61,236 nucleotides of DNA from an uncultured Bacteroidales bacterium (GCA_944325435.1 CALVAC010000021.1:1-61236); one strand, 5' to 3'; counted from the stretch's first letter, positions 8,222 to 18,298 are shown. Notes: generated from the sequence alone by a model not told the origin. Translations and numbers: made by a program.

Positions 8222-10498
8222 ATGGGTCATGGATTGATAACTGCTGTCCTGCTTGTGCAGTCCTTATGTGCCTGGGCTGCATCTGCAGCGGAGGCGGATG
8301 CTGAAGCCGGAGAGGACATCCTCCGGTATGTCAACCCTTTCATAGGCACTACCAATTTCGGCACAACCAATCCTGGGGCGGTGTGTCCCAACGGGATGAT
8401 GTCAGTGTCCCCTTTCAATGTGATGGGTTCTGACATTAATGTCTATGACAAGGACAGCCGCTGGTGGTCCACACCGTATTGCTATGAGAACAGCTTCTTC
8501 ACAGGTTTCTCGCATGTCAACCTGAGCGGGGTCGGCTGTCCGGAACTCGGTTCGCTGCTGACTATGCCCACGGCAGGCCGCCTGCAGGTGGACTATCATC
8601 TGTACGGGTCGGAATATACGGATGAAATGGCTTCGCCCGGATATTATTCCAATGTCCTTTCTCTATACGGCATCAGGACGGAAGTGACGGCGACAGCGAG
8701 GACTTCGGCAGAAAGGTACACGTTTCCGGAAGGACAGGCGAACATATTGCTGAACCTCGGAGAGGGGCTTACCAACGAGACCGGGGCTATGGTGCGCAAA
8801 GTGAATGATACAGAAATAGAGGGGATGAAGCTGCTCGGGACATTCTGCTATAATCCGCAGGCCGTGTTCCCTGTATATTTCGTGCTCAGGGTCAGCAAGG
8901 TTCCGGAGAAGAGCGGCTATTGGAAGAAGCAGAGGCCGATGACGGGGGTCGAGGCGGAGTGGACTCCCGACAACGGGAAATACAAGCTTTACACCGGATA
9001 CGGCCGGGAACTTGCCGGAGATGACATAGGTTACTGGTTCTCGTTCGACACCGCTGATGGAGAGCAGATAGAAGTGAGAATGGGCGTGTCTTTCACAAGC
9101 ATTGAAAATGCAAGGAAAAACCTTGATGTTGAACAGGATGGAAAGGATTTCGATGTCATCAGGGAGGAGGCGGAAGACAAATGGAGGGAAGATCTGTCCC
9201 GTGTCAGGGTGCACGGAGGTTCCCGGGATCAGGTTACGGTTTTCTACACCGCTCTCTACCATACGCTTATCCACCCGAATGTGCTTAACGATGTCAACGG
9301 AGAGTATCCTCTGATGGAGTCCGATGGCATAGGAAAGGTGCCGGATGGACATGACAGATATACTGTGTTTTCGCTGTGGGACACATATCGCAATCTGCAT
9401 CAGCTTATGACCCTTCTCTATCCTGAGCGGCAGCTGGATATGGTCAGGTCGATGGTGGACATCAGCCGCGAATGGGGCTGGATGCCGAAATGGGAACTTT
9501 ACGGAAGGGAGACATTTACAATGGAGGGCGACCCTGCCATACCGGTGATAGCGGACACATGGTTCAAGGGGCTCAAGGACTTTGACATAGAGAGTGCATA
9601 CCGGGCTTTTGTCAAGTCTGCCACTACTCCGGGGGGTCAGAACAGGATGCGTCCGGATATAGATCCGTACATAGAGAAGGGATATATCCCTCTCGGAGTC
9701 TATTCTGCAGACCTCTCAGGCGACAATGCCGTCTCCCATGCACTTGAATATTACATTGCCGACCATGCACTCTCTCTGCTGGCCGACTCTCTCGGACATG
9801 CGGAGGATGCGGAGAGGTTCAGAAATGCATCTCTCGGGTACAGGCATTACTGGTGCCCTGAATACGGCACGTTGAGACCTCTTATGGCGGATGGCTCATT
9901 CTATTCTCCCTTCAATCCGAGGCAGGGCGAAAACTTCGAGACAGCACCGGGATTCCATGAGGGCAGTGCCTGGAACTACACTTTCTATGTCCCTCATGAT
10001 GTGGAAGGGCTGGCAAGGCTGATGGGAGGCGGGAAGAAGTTTGTGGAGAGACTGCAGATGGTCTTCGATGAGGGGCTTTATGACCCGGCGAACGAGCCGG
10101 ACATTGCCTACCCGTATCTTTTCAGCTACTTCCCGGGCGAGGAGTGGAGGACGCAGAAAACCGTCAGAACCCTTCTGGAGAAACATTACAGGAATGCGCC
10201 GGACGGGATTCCGGGCAATGACGATACCGGCACAATGTCGGCATGGGCTGTCTTCTCGATGATGGGATTCTATCCTGACTGTCCCGGAGAGCCTGATTAT
10301 ACGCTTGTACCTCCTGTGTTCGACCGGGTGGAGATAAGCCTTGATCCACGGTATTCAGGAGGGAATGGCACTCTTGTGATTGAGAACAGGGTCGGAGACG
10401 GCTATGCGGAAAGGGCCGTGGCAGGAGGCCGTAGACTCAAAGGGTTCCGTATCAGCCATACGGATCTTGTCGGGGCAGGAATGATAGTGTTTGAATAA
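8222..10498 (+). CDS. GH92 alpha-mannosidase, His-Glu type (predicted alpha-1,2)
   Basis: 758 residues with a cleavable signal peptide (about 1-22, SLCAWAASAAEA) and no lipobox, so periplasmic. GH92 signatures are present throughout: GAVCPNGMMSVSPF, the SLWDTYRNLHQL block, NYTFYVPHDVEGL and GNDDTGTMSAW near the C-terminus with the catalytic acids. GFHEGSAWNYTF places His579-Glu580 at the position of the His-Glu pair reported for alpha-1,2-mannosidases of this calcium-dependent family, so alpha-1,2 specificity is predicted. It would trim the outer mannoses of high-mannose N-glycans. It is third gene of the operon, 3 nt after GH130 and 31 nt before the next GH92. Confidence 0.93.
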   Translation: MGHGLITAVLLVQSLCAWAASAAEADAEAGEDILRYVNPFIGTTNFGTTNPGAVCPNGMMSVSPFNVMGSDINVYDKDSRWWSTPYCYENSFFTGFSHVNLSGVGCPELGSLLTMPTAGRLQVDYHLYGSEYTDEMASPGYYSNVLSLYGIRTEVTATARTSAERYTFPEGQANILLNLGEGLTNETGAMVRKVNDTEIEGMKLLGTFCYNPQAVFPVYFVLRVSKVPEKSGYWKKQRPMTGVEAEWTPDNGKYKLYTGYGRELAGDDIGYWFSFDTADGEQIEVRMGVSFTSIENARKNLDVEQDGKDFDVIREEAEDKWREDLSRVRVHGGSRDQVTVFYTALYHTLIHPNVLNDVNGEYPLMESDGIGKVPDGHDRYTVFSLWDTYRNLHQLMTLLYPERQLDMVRSMVDISREWGWMPKWELYGRETFTMEGDPAIPVIADTWFKGLKDFDIESAYRAFVKSATTPGGQNRMRPDIDPYIEKGYIPLGVYSADLSGDNAVSHALEYYIADHALSLLADSLGHAEDAERFRNASLGYRHYWCPEYGTLRPLMADGSFYSPFNPRQGENFETAPGFHEGSAWNYTFYVPHDVEGLARLMGGGKKFVERLQMVFDEGLYDPANEPDIAYPYLFSYFPGEEWRTQKTVRTLLEKHYRNAPDGIPGNDDTGTMSAWAVFSMMGFYPDCPGEPDYTLVPPVFDRVEISLDPRYSGGNGTLVIENRVGDGYAERAVAGGRRLKGFRISHTDLVGAGMIVFE

Positions 10499-10529
10499 TG
10501 TCAATGCAGACAATATAATAGAAAAGACA

Positions 10530-12719
10530 ATGGGAATGAATCACAGACTTATATTGACTCTTTTCGCAGCTGCGGCGGTCGCGGCTGGCTGCACCGGAGG
10601 CACCGGGGAAAGTTATACCGGTTATGTTGATACCGGCATAGGTACAGGAGGGCACGGGCATGTATTTGTAGGGGCCAATGTGCCGTTCGGGTTTGTCCAG
10701 GTGGGCCCCACAAGCATCCCGGAGGAATGGGACTGGACCTCCGGCTATCATGAGAGCGACTCCACTGTGATAGGGTTCTCGCACACCCATCTCAGCGGTA
10801 CAGGTATCGGGGACCTGTTCGATGTCACGGTCATGCCGGTGACAGGTGAGGTCAGATATGCCAGGGGGACTGAAGATGATCCGGAATCAGGCCTCTGGTC
10901 GTATGCGGACAGGAGCCGGGAGGTATCCAGACCAGGGTACTACAGAGTGCCTTTGACAAGGTATGACATCACTGCGGAGATGTCTGCGACACAGAGGGTC
11001 GGGATACACAGGTACACCTTCCCGGCAGCGGATGATGCCGCCGTTGTAATCGACCTTGAGAACGGCGGGTGCTGGGATGAGCCTGTCCGGACGGAAATGA
11101 AGGCTGCAGGTGACAATACCGTTGAAGGATGCAGATGGTCTTCGGGATGGGCATCTGACCAGAGGATCTATTTCGTGGCTGAATTCTCCAGACCGTTCGA
11201 CTCGTTCACCCTCCACGGGAAAGACAGTATGTACGGAAGGGCATCGTTCTCGACTTCCGAGGGGGAGCAGATACTGGTCAAGGTCGCCCTGTCTCCGGTA
11301 AGTGTCGAAGGTGCGAGATCCAATCTGAAGGCTGAACTCCCTGGATGGGATCTCGATGCCGTGGCCATGGCTGCTGACGATGCTTGGAACGCGGAACTAT
11401 CCCGCATCAGGATAGAGACAGAGGATGAATCCGTAAGGAAGATCTTCTATACGGCTCTTTATCATACCATGATAGCCCCTTCGCTCTTCTGCGATGTGGA
11501 TGGAAGCTATTACGGGGCTGACCATGAGGTCCATGCCCCGGATGGAACCACGAGATACACCACTTTTTCACTCTGGGACACCTACAGGGCCGCCATGCCT
11601 CTGATGACCATAATACATCAGGACAGGCTGCCTGATATCATCAATACAATGTTGTCGATATATCAGCAGCAGGGCAAGCTCCCTGTGTGGCATCTGATGG
11701 GCTGCGAGACGGACTGTATGGTAGGCAATCCGGGAATCATGCCTGTGGCAGATGCCATACTGAAAGGGTTTGATGGCTTCGACAAGGAGCTTGCGTACAA
11801 GGCTCTCAAGAATTCGGCAATGCGGCCTGACAGGGGGCAGGACCTGAGGATGGAATACGGTTATATTCCGTGCGACCTGTTCAACGAGGCTGTGGCATAC
11901 GATATGGAATATGCGATTGCAGATGGCTCTGTCGCAGCGGCGGCCAAGGCACTCGGCAAGGAGGATGACTATGGCTATTTCCTGGAAAGGAGCCGTTCCT
12001 ACCGCAATTTCTTCGATCCCGGGACAGGTTTCATGCGGGGCAAGGATTCCCGGGGCAGATTCCGCACACCTTTCAATCCGTTCTCATCTACGCACAGGGC
12101 AGATGACTATTGCGAGGGGAATGCCTGGCAGTACACATGGCTGGCACCTCACGATTTCGATGGACTTGTCGGCTGTTTCGGGTCGAAGGAGGCCTTCCTT
12201 GCAAAGCTGGATTCCCTGTTCTCCGCTTCCGATGTGGTAGCCGGAGCCAACACATCCCCCGATATCTCCGGCCTCATAGGCCAGTATGCGCACGGCAATG
12301 AACCAAGCCATCATATACTGTATTTCTACACGATGGCGGGGGAGCCGTGGAAGACGGCGGACAGGGTGCATCAGGTGCTCACTACCCTCTATCACGATGC
12401 TCCTGACGGTCTCTCCGGTAACGAGGATGTGGGACAGATGTCTGCCTGGTACATCCTCTCTGCCCTTGGCTTCTACCAGGCCGACCTGGCCAGACCTTAT
12501 TTCTGGTTCGGATATCCTATGCTGGACAAGGCGGAGATCAAGGTCCCCGGAGGTGTGTTTACGGTTGCGGCGGAGGGCAGAAGTGCCGGGAACAGGTACA
12601 TACAGTCCGTGACACTCAACGGGAAGCCATATACAAAGCCGTACATTGAATTCAAGGATATCAAGGCAGGCAATACCCTTGTGTTCACTCTCGGTCCTGA
12701 CAAGGTACGGTGGTATTGA
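10530..12719 (+). CDS. GH92 alpha-mannosidase lipoprotein, Cys-Glu type
   Basis: 729 residues from the ATG at 10530 (a second ATG lies two codons later); an upstream TTG would overlap the previous gene and spoil the signal peptide. The lipobox AVAAGC about 20 residues in predicts a lipoprotein. GH92 blocks include GGHGHVFVGANVPFGFVQVG, SLWDTYRAAMPLM, YTWLAPHDFDGL, HGNEPSHHILYFY and GNEDVGQMSAW. At the site that is His-Glu in the preceding paralogue it has Cys528-Glu529, so it probably cleaves a different alpha-linkage (1,3, 1,6 or similar). It shares an operon with two other GH92 enzymes, together enough for stepwise demannosylation. Confidence 0.93.
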   Translation: MGMNHRLILTLFAAAAVAAGCTGGTGESYTGYVDTGIGTGGHGHVFVGANVPFGFVQVGPTSIPEEWDWTSGYHESDSTVIGFSHTHLSGTGIGDLFDVTVMPVTGEVRYARGTEDDPESGLWSYADRSREVSRPGYYRVPLTRYDITAEMSATQRVGIHRYTFPAADDAAVVIDLENGGCWDEPVRTEMKAAGDNTVEGCRWSSGWASDQRIYFVAEFSRPFDSFTLHGKDSMYGRASFSTSEGEQILVKVALSPVSVEGARSNLKAELPGWDLDAVAMAADDAWNAELSRIRIETEDESVRKIFYTALYHTMIAPSLFCDVDGSYYGADHEVHAPDGTTRYTTFSLWDTYRAAMPLMTIIHQDRLPDIINTMLSIYQQQGKLPVWHLMGCETDCMVGNPGIMPVADAILKGFDGFDKELAYKALKNSAMRPDRGQDLRMEYGYIPCDLFNEAVAYDMEYAIADGSVAAAAKALGKEDDYGYFLERSRSYRNFFDPGTGFMRGKDSRGRFRTPFNPFSSTHRADDYCEGNAWQYTWLAPHDFDGLVGCFGSKEAFLAKLDSLFSASDVVAGANTSPDISGLIGQYAHGNEPSHHILYFYTMAGEPWKTADRVHQVLTTLYHDAPDGLSGNEDVGQMSAWYILSALGFYQADLARPYFWFGYPMLDKAEIKVPGGVFTVAAEGRSAGNRYIQSVTLNGKPYTKPYIEFKDIKAGNTLVFTLGPDKVRWY

Positions 12720-12800
12720 CCGCCATGCTGCCACGGAATGTCCGGATATGCCGGAAAATTCAGATGAAAGAATTGTAAATATCAATCAAACAATAGAATA

Positions 12801-15152
12801 ATGGACAAGAAAGTACTGATATCCTCAGCTGTCGCAGCGGCAATGATGCTGTCTTCGTGCTGTGCCGAAAAACAGACCGGCCTGGTCACTGAGCCGGTGG
12901 ATTATGTGACAACCCTGATGGGTACCCTGTCTGAATTCGCCCTTTCGACAGGCAACACCTACCCTGCCACAGCCGTGCCGTGGGGAATGAACTTCTGGAC
13001 GCCTCAGACCGGGACCATGGGAGATGGCTGGACATACCGGTATGATGCCCATCTCATAAGAGGCCTCAAGCAGACCCACCAGCCTTCACCGTGGATAAAC
13101 GACTACGGACAGTTCGCGATAATGCCGGTCAAGGATGCATCGAAAGTGAATGAAAACGACAGGGCAAGCTGGTTCTCCCACAAGTCCGAGACGGCGAAGC
13201 CGTACTATTATCAGGTTTATCTCGCTGACCATGACATCAATGCCGAACTTGCCCCGTCAGACAGGGCCGCATCGTTCCGGTTCACTTTCCCTGAAAGCGG
13301 AACTTCAGGTGTGGTCATAGATGCATTCGACAAGGGCTCGTATATCAAGGTGATACCGGAGGAAAACACCGTCGTTGGCTATACGACGCGCAACAGCGGG
13401 GGTGTGCCAGACAATTTCAGGAACTGGTTCGTGGTAAAGTTCGACAAGACTTTCGATGGGTTCTGCCTGTATGACGGCAAGGAACTCAAAGTGGAGCACG
13501 GAGCCGTTGCCGAAACATCCGGAAAGGGCTCTGCCAAGACGGAAAATAATGTGTATGAGGTCAAAGGAAACCATGCGATAGCTGTCGTACGCTTCAAGAC
13601 AGACAAAGGCGAGAAGGTACATGCCGAGGCTGCATCATCGTTCATTTCGGAAGCCCAGGCATATACCAATCTCAAGGAGGTGTCAGGCAAGCCGTTCGAT
13701 ACCGTCGTGTCGGAGGCGAAATCGAGATGGAACGATGTGCTTGGGAGGGTGCAGGTCGGAGGAGGCACTCTTGACCAGTACAGGACATTCTATTCCTGTC
13801 TCTACCGCAGTGTCCTGTTCCCGCGCAAATTCTATGAAGTCACGGAGGATGGCAGGATAATGCACTACAGCCCGTATAACGGGGAGGTGCGCGAGGGATA
13901 CCTTTATACGGACACCGGGTTCTGGGATACGTTCAGGTCCCTTTTCCCTCTTCTGAACCTCCTCTATCCGTCTGTCAATGCGGAGATACAGCAGGGGATG
14001 GTCAACATTGCACAGGAGAACCCTTTCCTGCCGGAATGGGCAAGTCCCGGCCACAGAGGGTGCATGATCGGGAACAATTCCGCATCGGTGGTAGCGGATG
14101 CCTATATGAAAGGCCTTATACCGCAAGGAATTGACACCCTCTACTCTGCAATCGTCTACGGGACGGACCATGTCCATCCGGAAATCAGCTCGACAGGCCG
14201 CCTCGGACATGAATACTACAACACTATCGGCTATGTGCCTTACAATGTCGGGATAAACGAGAATGTGGCCCGTACCCTGGAATATTCCTACAACGACTGG
14301 TGTATCCTGCAGATAGCCGAAAAGATGGGCAGACCGCAGGAAGAACTTGACAGATGGGCAGGAAGGGCGCGGAACTACAGGAATGTGTTCGACAGTTCAT
14401 CGGACCTTATGCGCGGCCGCAACGAGGATGGTTCGTTCCAGGAGCCGTTCAGCCCGTATAAATGGGGGGATGCATTCACTGAAGGCAATTCCTGGCATTA
14501 TACGTGGTCTGTGTTCCACGATGTCCAGGGGCTCATCGACCTCATGGGAGGGGATGACAGGTTCTGCGAGATGCTGGATTCCGTCTTTGTCGTCCCTCCT
14601 GTATATGATGATTCATATTACGGAATAAGGATACACGAGATTACGGAGATGCAGGTGGCGCATATGGGCAACTACGCACACGGCAACCAGCCGGTGCAGC
14701 ATGCCATCTATCTCTATGACTATGCAGGCCAGCCTTGGAAAGCCCAGTACTGGACAAGGGAGGTTATGGACAGGCTCTACAGCGCGACACCGGACGGGTA
14801 TTGCGGGGATGAGGACAACGGGCAGACCTCTGCCTGGTATGTGTTCTCCGCCCTCGGATTCTATCCTGTATGTCCCGGCTCGGATGAATATGTGATAGGG
14901 TCCCCTCTGTTCAAAAAGGCGGTGCTGAACCTCGAGAACGGCAACAGGGTCGTGCTGACGGCAAAGGACAACTCTCCTGAGACAAGATATATCTCATCCA
15001 TCAAGATGGATGGGAATGGATATGATCTTAACTATCTGAAATATACGGACCTTATGGATGGAGCTGACATTGTGTTCACTATGTCAGCAGAGCCGGACAA
15101 GGACCGAGGCACATCTCCGGACTCCAGGCCGTATTCGTTCAGCAGGGAATAA
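12801..15152 (+). CDS. GH92 alpha-mannosidase lipoprotein, Thr-Glu type
   Basis: 783 residues with lipobox MLSSC at residues 16-20. It is more divergent from the other two at the N-terminus (STGNTYPATAVPWGMNFWTP) but keeps GFWDTFRSLFPLL, YTWSVFHDVQGLIDLMGG, HGNQPVQHAIYLY and GDEDNGQTSAW, so it is a catalytically complete GH92. The pair equivalent to His-Glu is Thr560-Glu561. This is the third distinct version within one operon, which implies a third specificity. It is the last gene of the glycan-degrading part; only 40 nt separate it from the first glycosyltransferase, with no hairpin between, so transcription may continue into the biosynthetic cluster. Confidence 0.93.
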   Translation: MDKKVLISSAVAAAMMLSSCCAEKQTGLVTEPVDYVTTLMGTLSEFALSTGNTYPATAVPWGMNFWTPQTGTMGDGWTYRYDAHLIRGLKQTHQPSPWINDYGQFAIMPVKDASKVNENDRASWFSHKSETAKPYYYQVYLADHDINAELAPSDRAASFRFTFPESGTSGVVIDAFDKGSYIKVIPEENTVVGYTTRNSGGVPDNFRNWFVVKFDKTFDGFCLYDGKELKVEHGAVAETSGKGSAKTENNVYEVKGNHAIAVVRFKTDKGEKVHAEAASSFISEAQAYTNLKEVSGKPFDTVVSEAKSRWNDVLGRVQVGGGTLDQYRTFYSCLYRSVLFPRKFYEVTEDGRIMHYSPYNGEVREGYLYTDTGFWDTFRSLFPLLNLLYPSVNAEIQQGMVNIAQENPFLPEWASPGHRGCMIGNNSASVVADAYMKGLIPQGIDTLYSAIVYGTDHVHPEISSTGRLGHEYYNTIGYVPYNVGINENVARTLEYSYNDWCILQIAEKMGRPQEELDRWAGRARNYRNVFDSSSDLMRGRNEDGSFQEPFSPYKWGDAFTEGNSWHYTWSVFHDVQGLIDLMGGDDRFCEMLDSVFVVPPVYDDSYYGIRIHEITEMQVAHMGNYAHGNQPVQHAIYLYDYAGQPWKAQYWTREVMDRLYSATPDGYCGDEDNGQTSAWYVFSALGFYPVCPGSDEYVIGSPLFKKAVLNLENGNRVVLTAKDNSPETRYISSIKMDGNGYDLNYLKYTDLMDGADIVFTMSAEPDKDRGTSPDSRPYSFSRE

Positions 15153-15192
15153 TCCGAGCAATGCTGCCCATCGGGATATTTTTGGAAATGAC

Positions 15193-16353
15193 ATGAATAT
15201 TTTATTCGTATTTAATTCGTTCCCTGGAATAGGCGGAGTCGAATCGGTATCAAACTGCCTGATGGACTGCCTGGGTGAACACCATACTATATATTCTGTC
15301 TCGTTTATCGGAGATTCCACTGCTCCGGTGTCGGCGCGTTTATCTGATTCATTCAGGTTCCCGTCTGTTGACAATGCAGTGAATATAGATTTTTTCAATT
15401 CTTTGACAGACAGACTGGATATAGATTGTGTCATTAATCAGGGCGTATATCCGGAATTGTCGGGAATAGTGTTCAATGGTCACGGAAAACATGGCATGAA
15501 AATCATTTCGGTCCTGCATGGCATGCCCGGATATGAAAAACGGCAGTTCTGGACATTGGATATGATGAGGAATGCTTCCGGATATAAAAAGATAGAAAGG
15601 AGGTTCCTTGCATATATCGGGCTGAACCACAGATATAACGAATATATCAGGAAATATAGGGATGCCTGTATAAAAGCGGTGGATGGAAGTGACAGAGTAG
15701 TATTGCTGACGGAAATGTACAAGGATATGTTCATAAAGGAATACGGCATACGGCGGCACAAGGATAAGGTATGTTTTATAGAAAATCCGTTGCCGGCAAA
15801 ATATTCCAGTATGAAAGAGCCGGCATGGGCACTTAAAGAGAATAATGTCCTTTATGTGGGCCGTCTGTCAGCGGAGAAGAGGGTTGACATAATACTTGAA
15901 CTGTGGAGAAAGGTTGCGAGACCTGACTGGCATTTGTATATAGTAGGGGATGGCCCTGAGATGGGATATCTCAAGGATATGAGCACCGGCTTGAATAATG
16001 TCGTATTTACAGGCTATGTGTCAGATCCGGCGGAATATTATGCAAGGGGCAAGATTATCCTTCTTGCATCGGAATTTGAAGGGTTCTGCATGTGTCTTAT
16101 CGAGGCGCAGAGATTCGGAGTGGTTCCGGTTGCGTATAATGTGAGTGCGGGAGTGTCTTCCATACTGGAATGCGGTGGAGGTGTCGCTGTAAGGAAAGAT
16201 GATTTTAAGTCGTTATGTCACAGTGTCGAGTCTTTGATGGATGATCAGTCTTGCCTTGAAAGGATGTCGGCAATGGCGTTTGGGAAATCGAGCAGATATG
16301 AACTGGATAAAATAGGCGGACAATGGTTGAATCTGATTGAAAGTATAGCATGA
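15193..16353 (+). CDS. GT4-type glycosyltransferase
   Basis: 386 residues from the ATG at 15193 (MNILFVFNSFPGIGGVESV); the longer frame reaches into the GH92 gene and is not credible. It is a GT-B retaining fold. The N-terminal FPGIGGVE is the donor-side glycine loop, the linker VLYVGRLSAEKRVD opens the second domain, and EFEGFCMCLIEAQRFGVVPV holds the E-x7-E motif. There is no signal peptide; it is a cytoplasmic or membrane-associated enzyme that uses a nucleotide sugar. It is first of six plus-strand glycosyltransferases, overlapping the next by 4 nt. Acceptor and donor cannot be deduced. Confidence 0.9.
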   Translation: MNILFVFNSFPGIGGVESVSNCLMDCLGEHHTIYSVSFIGDSTAPVSARLSDSFRFPSVDNAVNIDFFNSLTDRLDIDCVINQGVYPELSGIVFNGHGKHGMKIISVLHGMPGYEKRQFWTLDMMRNASGYKKIERRFLAYIGLNHRYNEYIRKYRDACIKAVDGSDRVVLLTEMYKDMFIKEYGIRRHKDKVCFIENPLPAKYSSMKEPAWALKENNVLYVGRLSAEKRVDIILELWRKVARPDWHLYIVGDGPEMGYLKDMSTGLNNVVFTGYVSDPAEYYARGKIILLASEFEGFCMCLIEAQRFGVVPVAYNVSAGVSSILECGGGVAVRKDDFKSLCHSVESLMDDQSCLERMSAMAFGKSSRYELDKIGGQWLNLIESIA

Positions 16354-17354
16354 GCCTTTTGTGTGACAAGCAGCCGTTGGTGTCGGCAGTAATATCTGCA
16401 TACAATGCATCGGGTTATATTGCCGAGACTGTCAGGTCCTTTACCTGTCAGACATATCCGTTCTGGGAAATGATAATAGTCAATGATGGAAGTACGGATG
16501 ATACATCTGCGATAGCACATTCCTTGGCTGCCAAAGACAGCAGAATCCTCTGTGTCGATCAGGATAATTCAGGCATGACGCTGGCAAGGAAAACAGGGAT
16601 TGGCATGGCGCGGGGCAAATATATTCTGGTGTTTGACAGCGATGACATTATCTATCCGGATGCATTCCGGAAACTGGTTGACATAGCAGAGCGAACTGCG
16701 GCGGATGTCGTATCCGTTCCTTTCCGTTTCTGGTATGCGGATGGCAGAAAGGTTGACTCTGTCAGGCTTGACTGTAAAGAAATCGACGGTGTAGAATATT
16801 TGAAACGGGCGTTTGAGGAGAAGGCATATTGGGCATTGTGGCAAAATTTCATGCGCAGGGAACTGCTTTTGAATGCCGATTTCAATATCGGCAGGGAACT
16901 TCGTATCGGAGAAGATATGGTCATTGATGTACAGATTATGGATACGGATACTCGAATCGTCCCCTGTCAGGTGCCGTTGATTGATTATCGGATGAGGGAT
17001 GATTCTGTTTCCCATAAGAAAACAGATAAGTTTTTTCATGATTATCATAGAAGTCTTGACATTTCTGAAGCAATATTGCAGAACAGGAAGAATATATACC
17101 GTAGGCTCAGGAAAAGCATAGCTGCAGCCCGCGTGGACCGCTGCATATCCGGTATATTTCTCGGGGATGCAAGAAATATAGAGAAGAATCTTCAATTGGC
17201 TGTGAGGTATCTTTTACGATTCCCATCATTATGGCTATATTTGGGGAGGAAAGACAGGACAATGGTGCATTTAATGAGAAAATATCTTTTAAAGCCGCAG
17301 AAGGCCATTGCCTGGGCTTATCAGATTGCATATAATAATACGGACAGGCAATGA
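16350..17354 (+). CDS. GT2 family glycosyltransferase
   Basis: 334 residues, GT-A fold. The N-terminal PLVSAVISAYNASGYIAETV and IIVNDGSTDDTSAIA are the GT2 nucleotide-binding strands; ILVFDSDDIIYPDAF carries the D-x-D metal site (about residue 92-95). The C-terminal third has basic amphipathic helices and could attach to the membrane. It transfers a sugar from a nucleotide donor during surface-glycan assembly. It is translationally coupled to both neighbours by 4-nt overlaps, so the order GT4-GT2-GT11 is one polycistronic unit. Confidence 0.9.
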   Translation: MSLLCDKQPLVSAVISAYNASGYIAETVRSFTCQTYPFWEMIIVNDGSTDDTSAIAHSLAAKDSRILCVDQDNSGMTLARKTGIGMARGKYILVFDSDDIIYPDAFRKLVDIAERTAADVVSVPFRFWYADGRKVDSVRLDCKEIDGVEYLKRAFEEKAYWALWQNFMRRELLLNADFNIGRELRIGEDMVIDVQIMDTDTRIVPCQVPLIDYRMRDDSVSHKKTDKFFHDYHRSLDISEAILQNRKNIYRRLRKSIAAARVDRCISGIFLGDARNIEKNLQLAVRYLLRFPSLWLYLGRKDRTMVHLMRKYLLKPQKAIAWAYQIAYNNTDRQ

Positions 17355-18277
17355 ATATCATTTCTCGCTGGATAAGAAGTCTGTACAGGAAGGCAGTTCT
17401 GCGGAACCTGATAACTCCCGAAGTGATTGTATTGATGGATGGCGGAATATGTTCGCAAATGCATCAATATCTGCTCGGACTGTTGTTTTCTGAAAAGGGT
17501 TACAAGGTGTCGTATGACCTGTCGTTTTATGATGAATGGGGACAGGATCTGACATATCGTTTCGCAAGGAATTTCGATCTGCTGAAAGCATTCCCGTATC
17601 TCTCTTTACGAAGGGCTTCAGAGTTTAAAATCTCGATTTATAAGGAAAGGTTTCCTGTCGTGACGGGAAATAATACAGGCGCAAGGACAGAGGATTATTC
17701 ATTTATGCAGAGACGGCCACCGGTTTATCTTGGCGGATATTATCACTGGTATCAGGATATATGGCTGGCATCATTCAGAAGAGTTTTTCATATCGATCTT
17801 TCTGTTCTGGATGCGGAGAATCGGGTTGTATGTTCTGAAATTGCCGGATGCAGATGTTCTGTAGGGGTGCATGTCAGGAGAGGTGATATGACTGTCGAAC
17901 TGCCTGTCTATGGGAAGCCAGCGACAACGGAATATTTCCGGCGGGCTGTAAAATATATGGACAGCAAGTTACAGGATCCGGTCTATTACTTCTTTTCTGA
18001 TGAGCCGTCGTGGGTAGCAGATACCCTGCTTCCGCAGTTGGGTCTTGGCGGGGAAGATGCTCGGGAGAGAGCCAGAATCATTGACATTAACGGTTCTGAT
18101 AAAGGATATATGGATCTTTTCCTTATAGCCCAGTGTTCCCATCAGATAACCAGTAAGGGAACCATTGGAAAATATGGAGCATTGCTTAAAGACTGTCCGG
18201 ACAAGATTGTCGTGATGTGTGACGATGTGTCGGAATATCCGTACCGTCAGATATTCAACAATCCTGTTTTTTTATAA
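17351..18277 (+). CDS. GT11-type fucosyltransferase (predicted alpha-1,2)
   Basis: 308 residues. VGVHVRRGD at about 171-179 (His174 to Asp179) is the HxRRxD motif of GDP-fucose-dependent alpha-1,2/1,6-fucosyltransferases, and the C-terminal SHQITSKGTIGKYGALL corresponds to the GT11 SxFSWW-like block in modified form. The N-terminal GGICSQMHQYLLGLLFSEKG is also family-typical (usual form GGLGNQMFQYA). It suggests that the surface glycan carries fucose, possibly an H-antigen-like cap. No GDP-fucose pathway genes (gmd, fcl, fkp) are in the window, so the donor comes from elsewhere. The start overlaps the upstream GT2 gene by 4 nt. Confidence 0.82.
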   Translation: MNIISRWIRSLYRKAVLRNLITPEVIVLMDGGICSQMHQYLLGLLFSEKGYKVSYDLSFYDEWGQDLTYRFARNFDLLKAFPYLSLRRASEFKISIYKERFPVVTGNNTGARTEDYSFMQRRPPVYLGGYYHWYQDIWLASFRRVFHIDLSVLDAENRVVCSEIAGCRCSVGVHVRRGDMTVELPVYGKPATTEYFRRAVKYMDSKLQDPVYYFFSDEPSWVADTLLPQLGLGGEDARERARIIDINGSDKGYMDLFLIAQCSHQITSKGTIGKYGALLKDCPDKIVVMCDDVSEYPYRQIFNNPVFL

Positions 18278-18298
18278 CTTTGGACCATACTTTAACGG

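Noticed and set aside
18275..18282. TAACTTTG overlapping the stop of the GT11 gene as an internal promoter
   Set aside because: The -7 box is good but there is no -33 element and only 16 nt to the next start codon, so I did not list it as a separate promoter.
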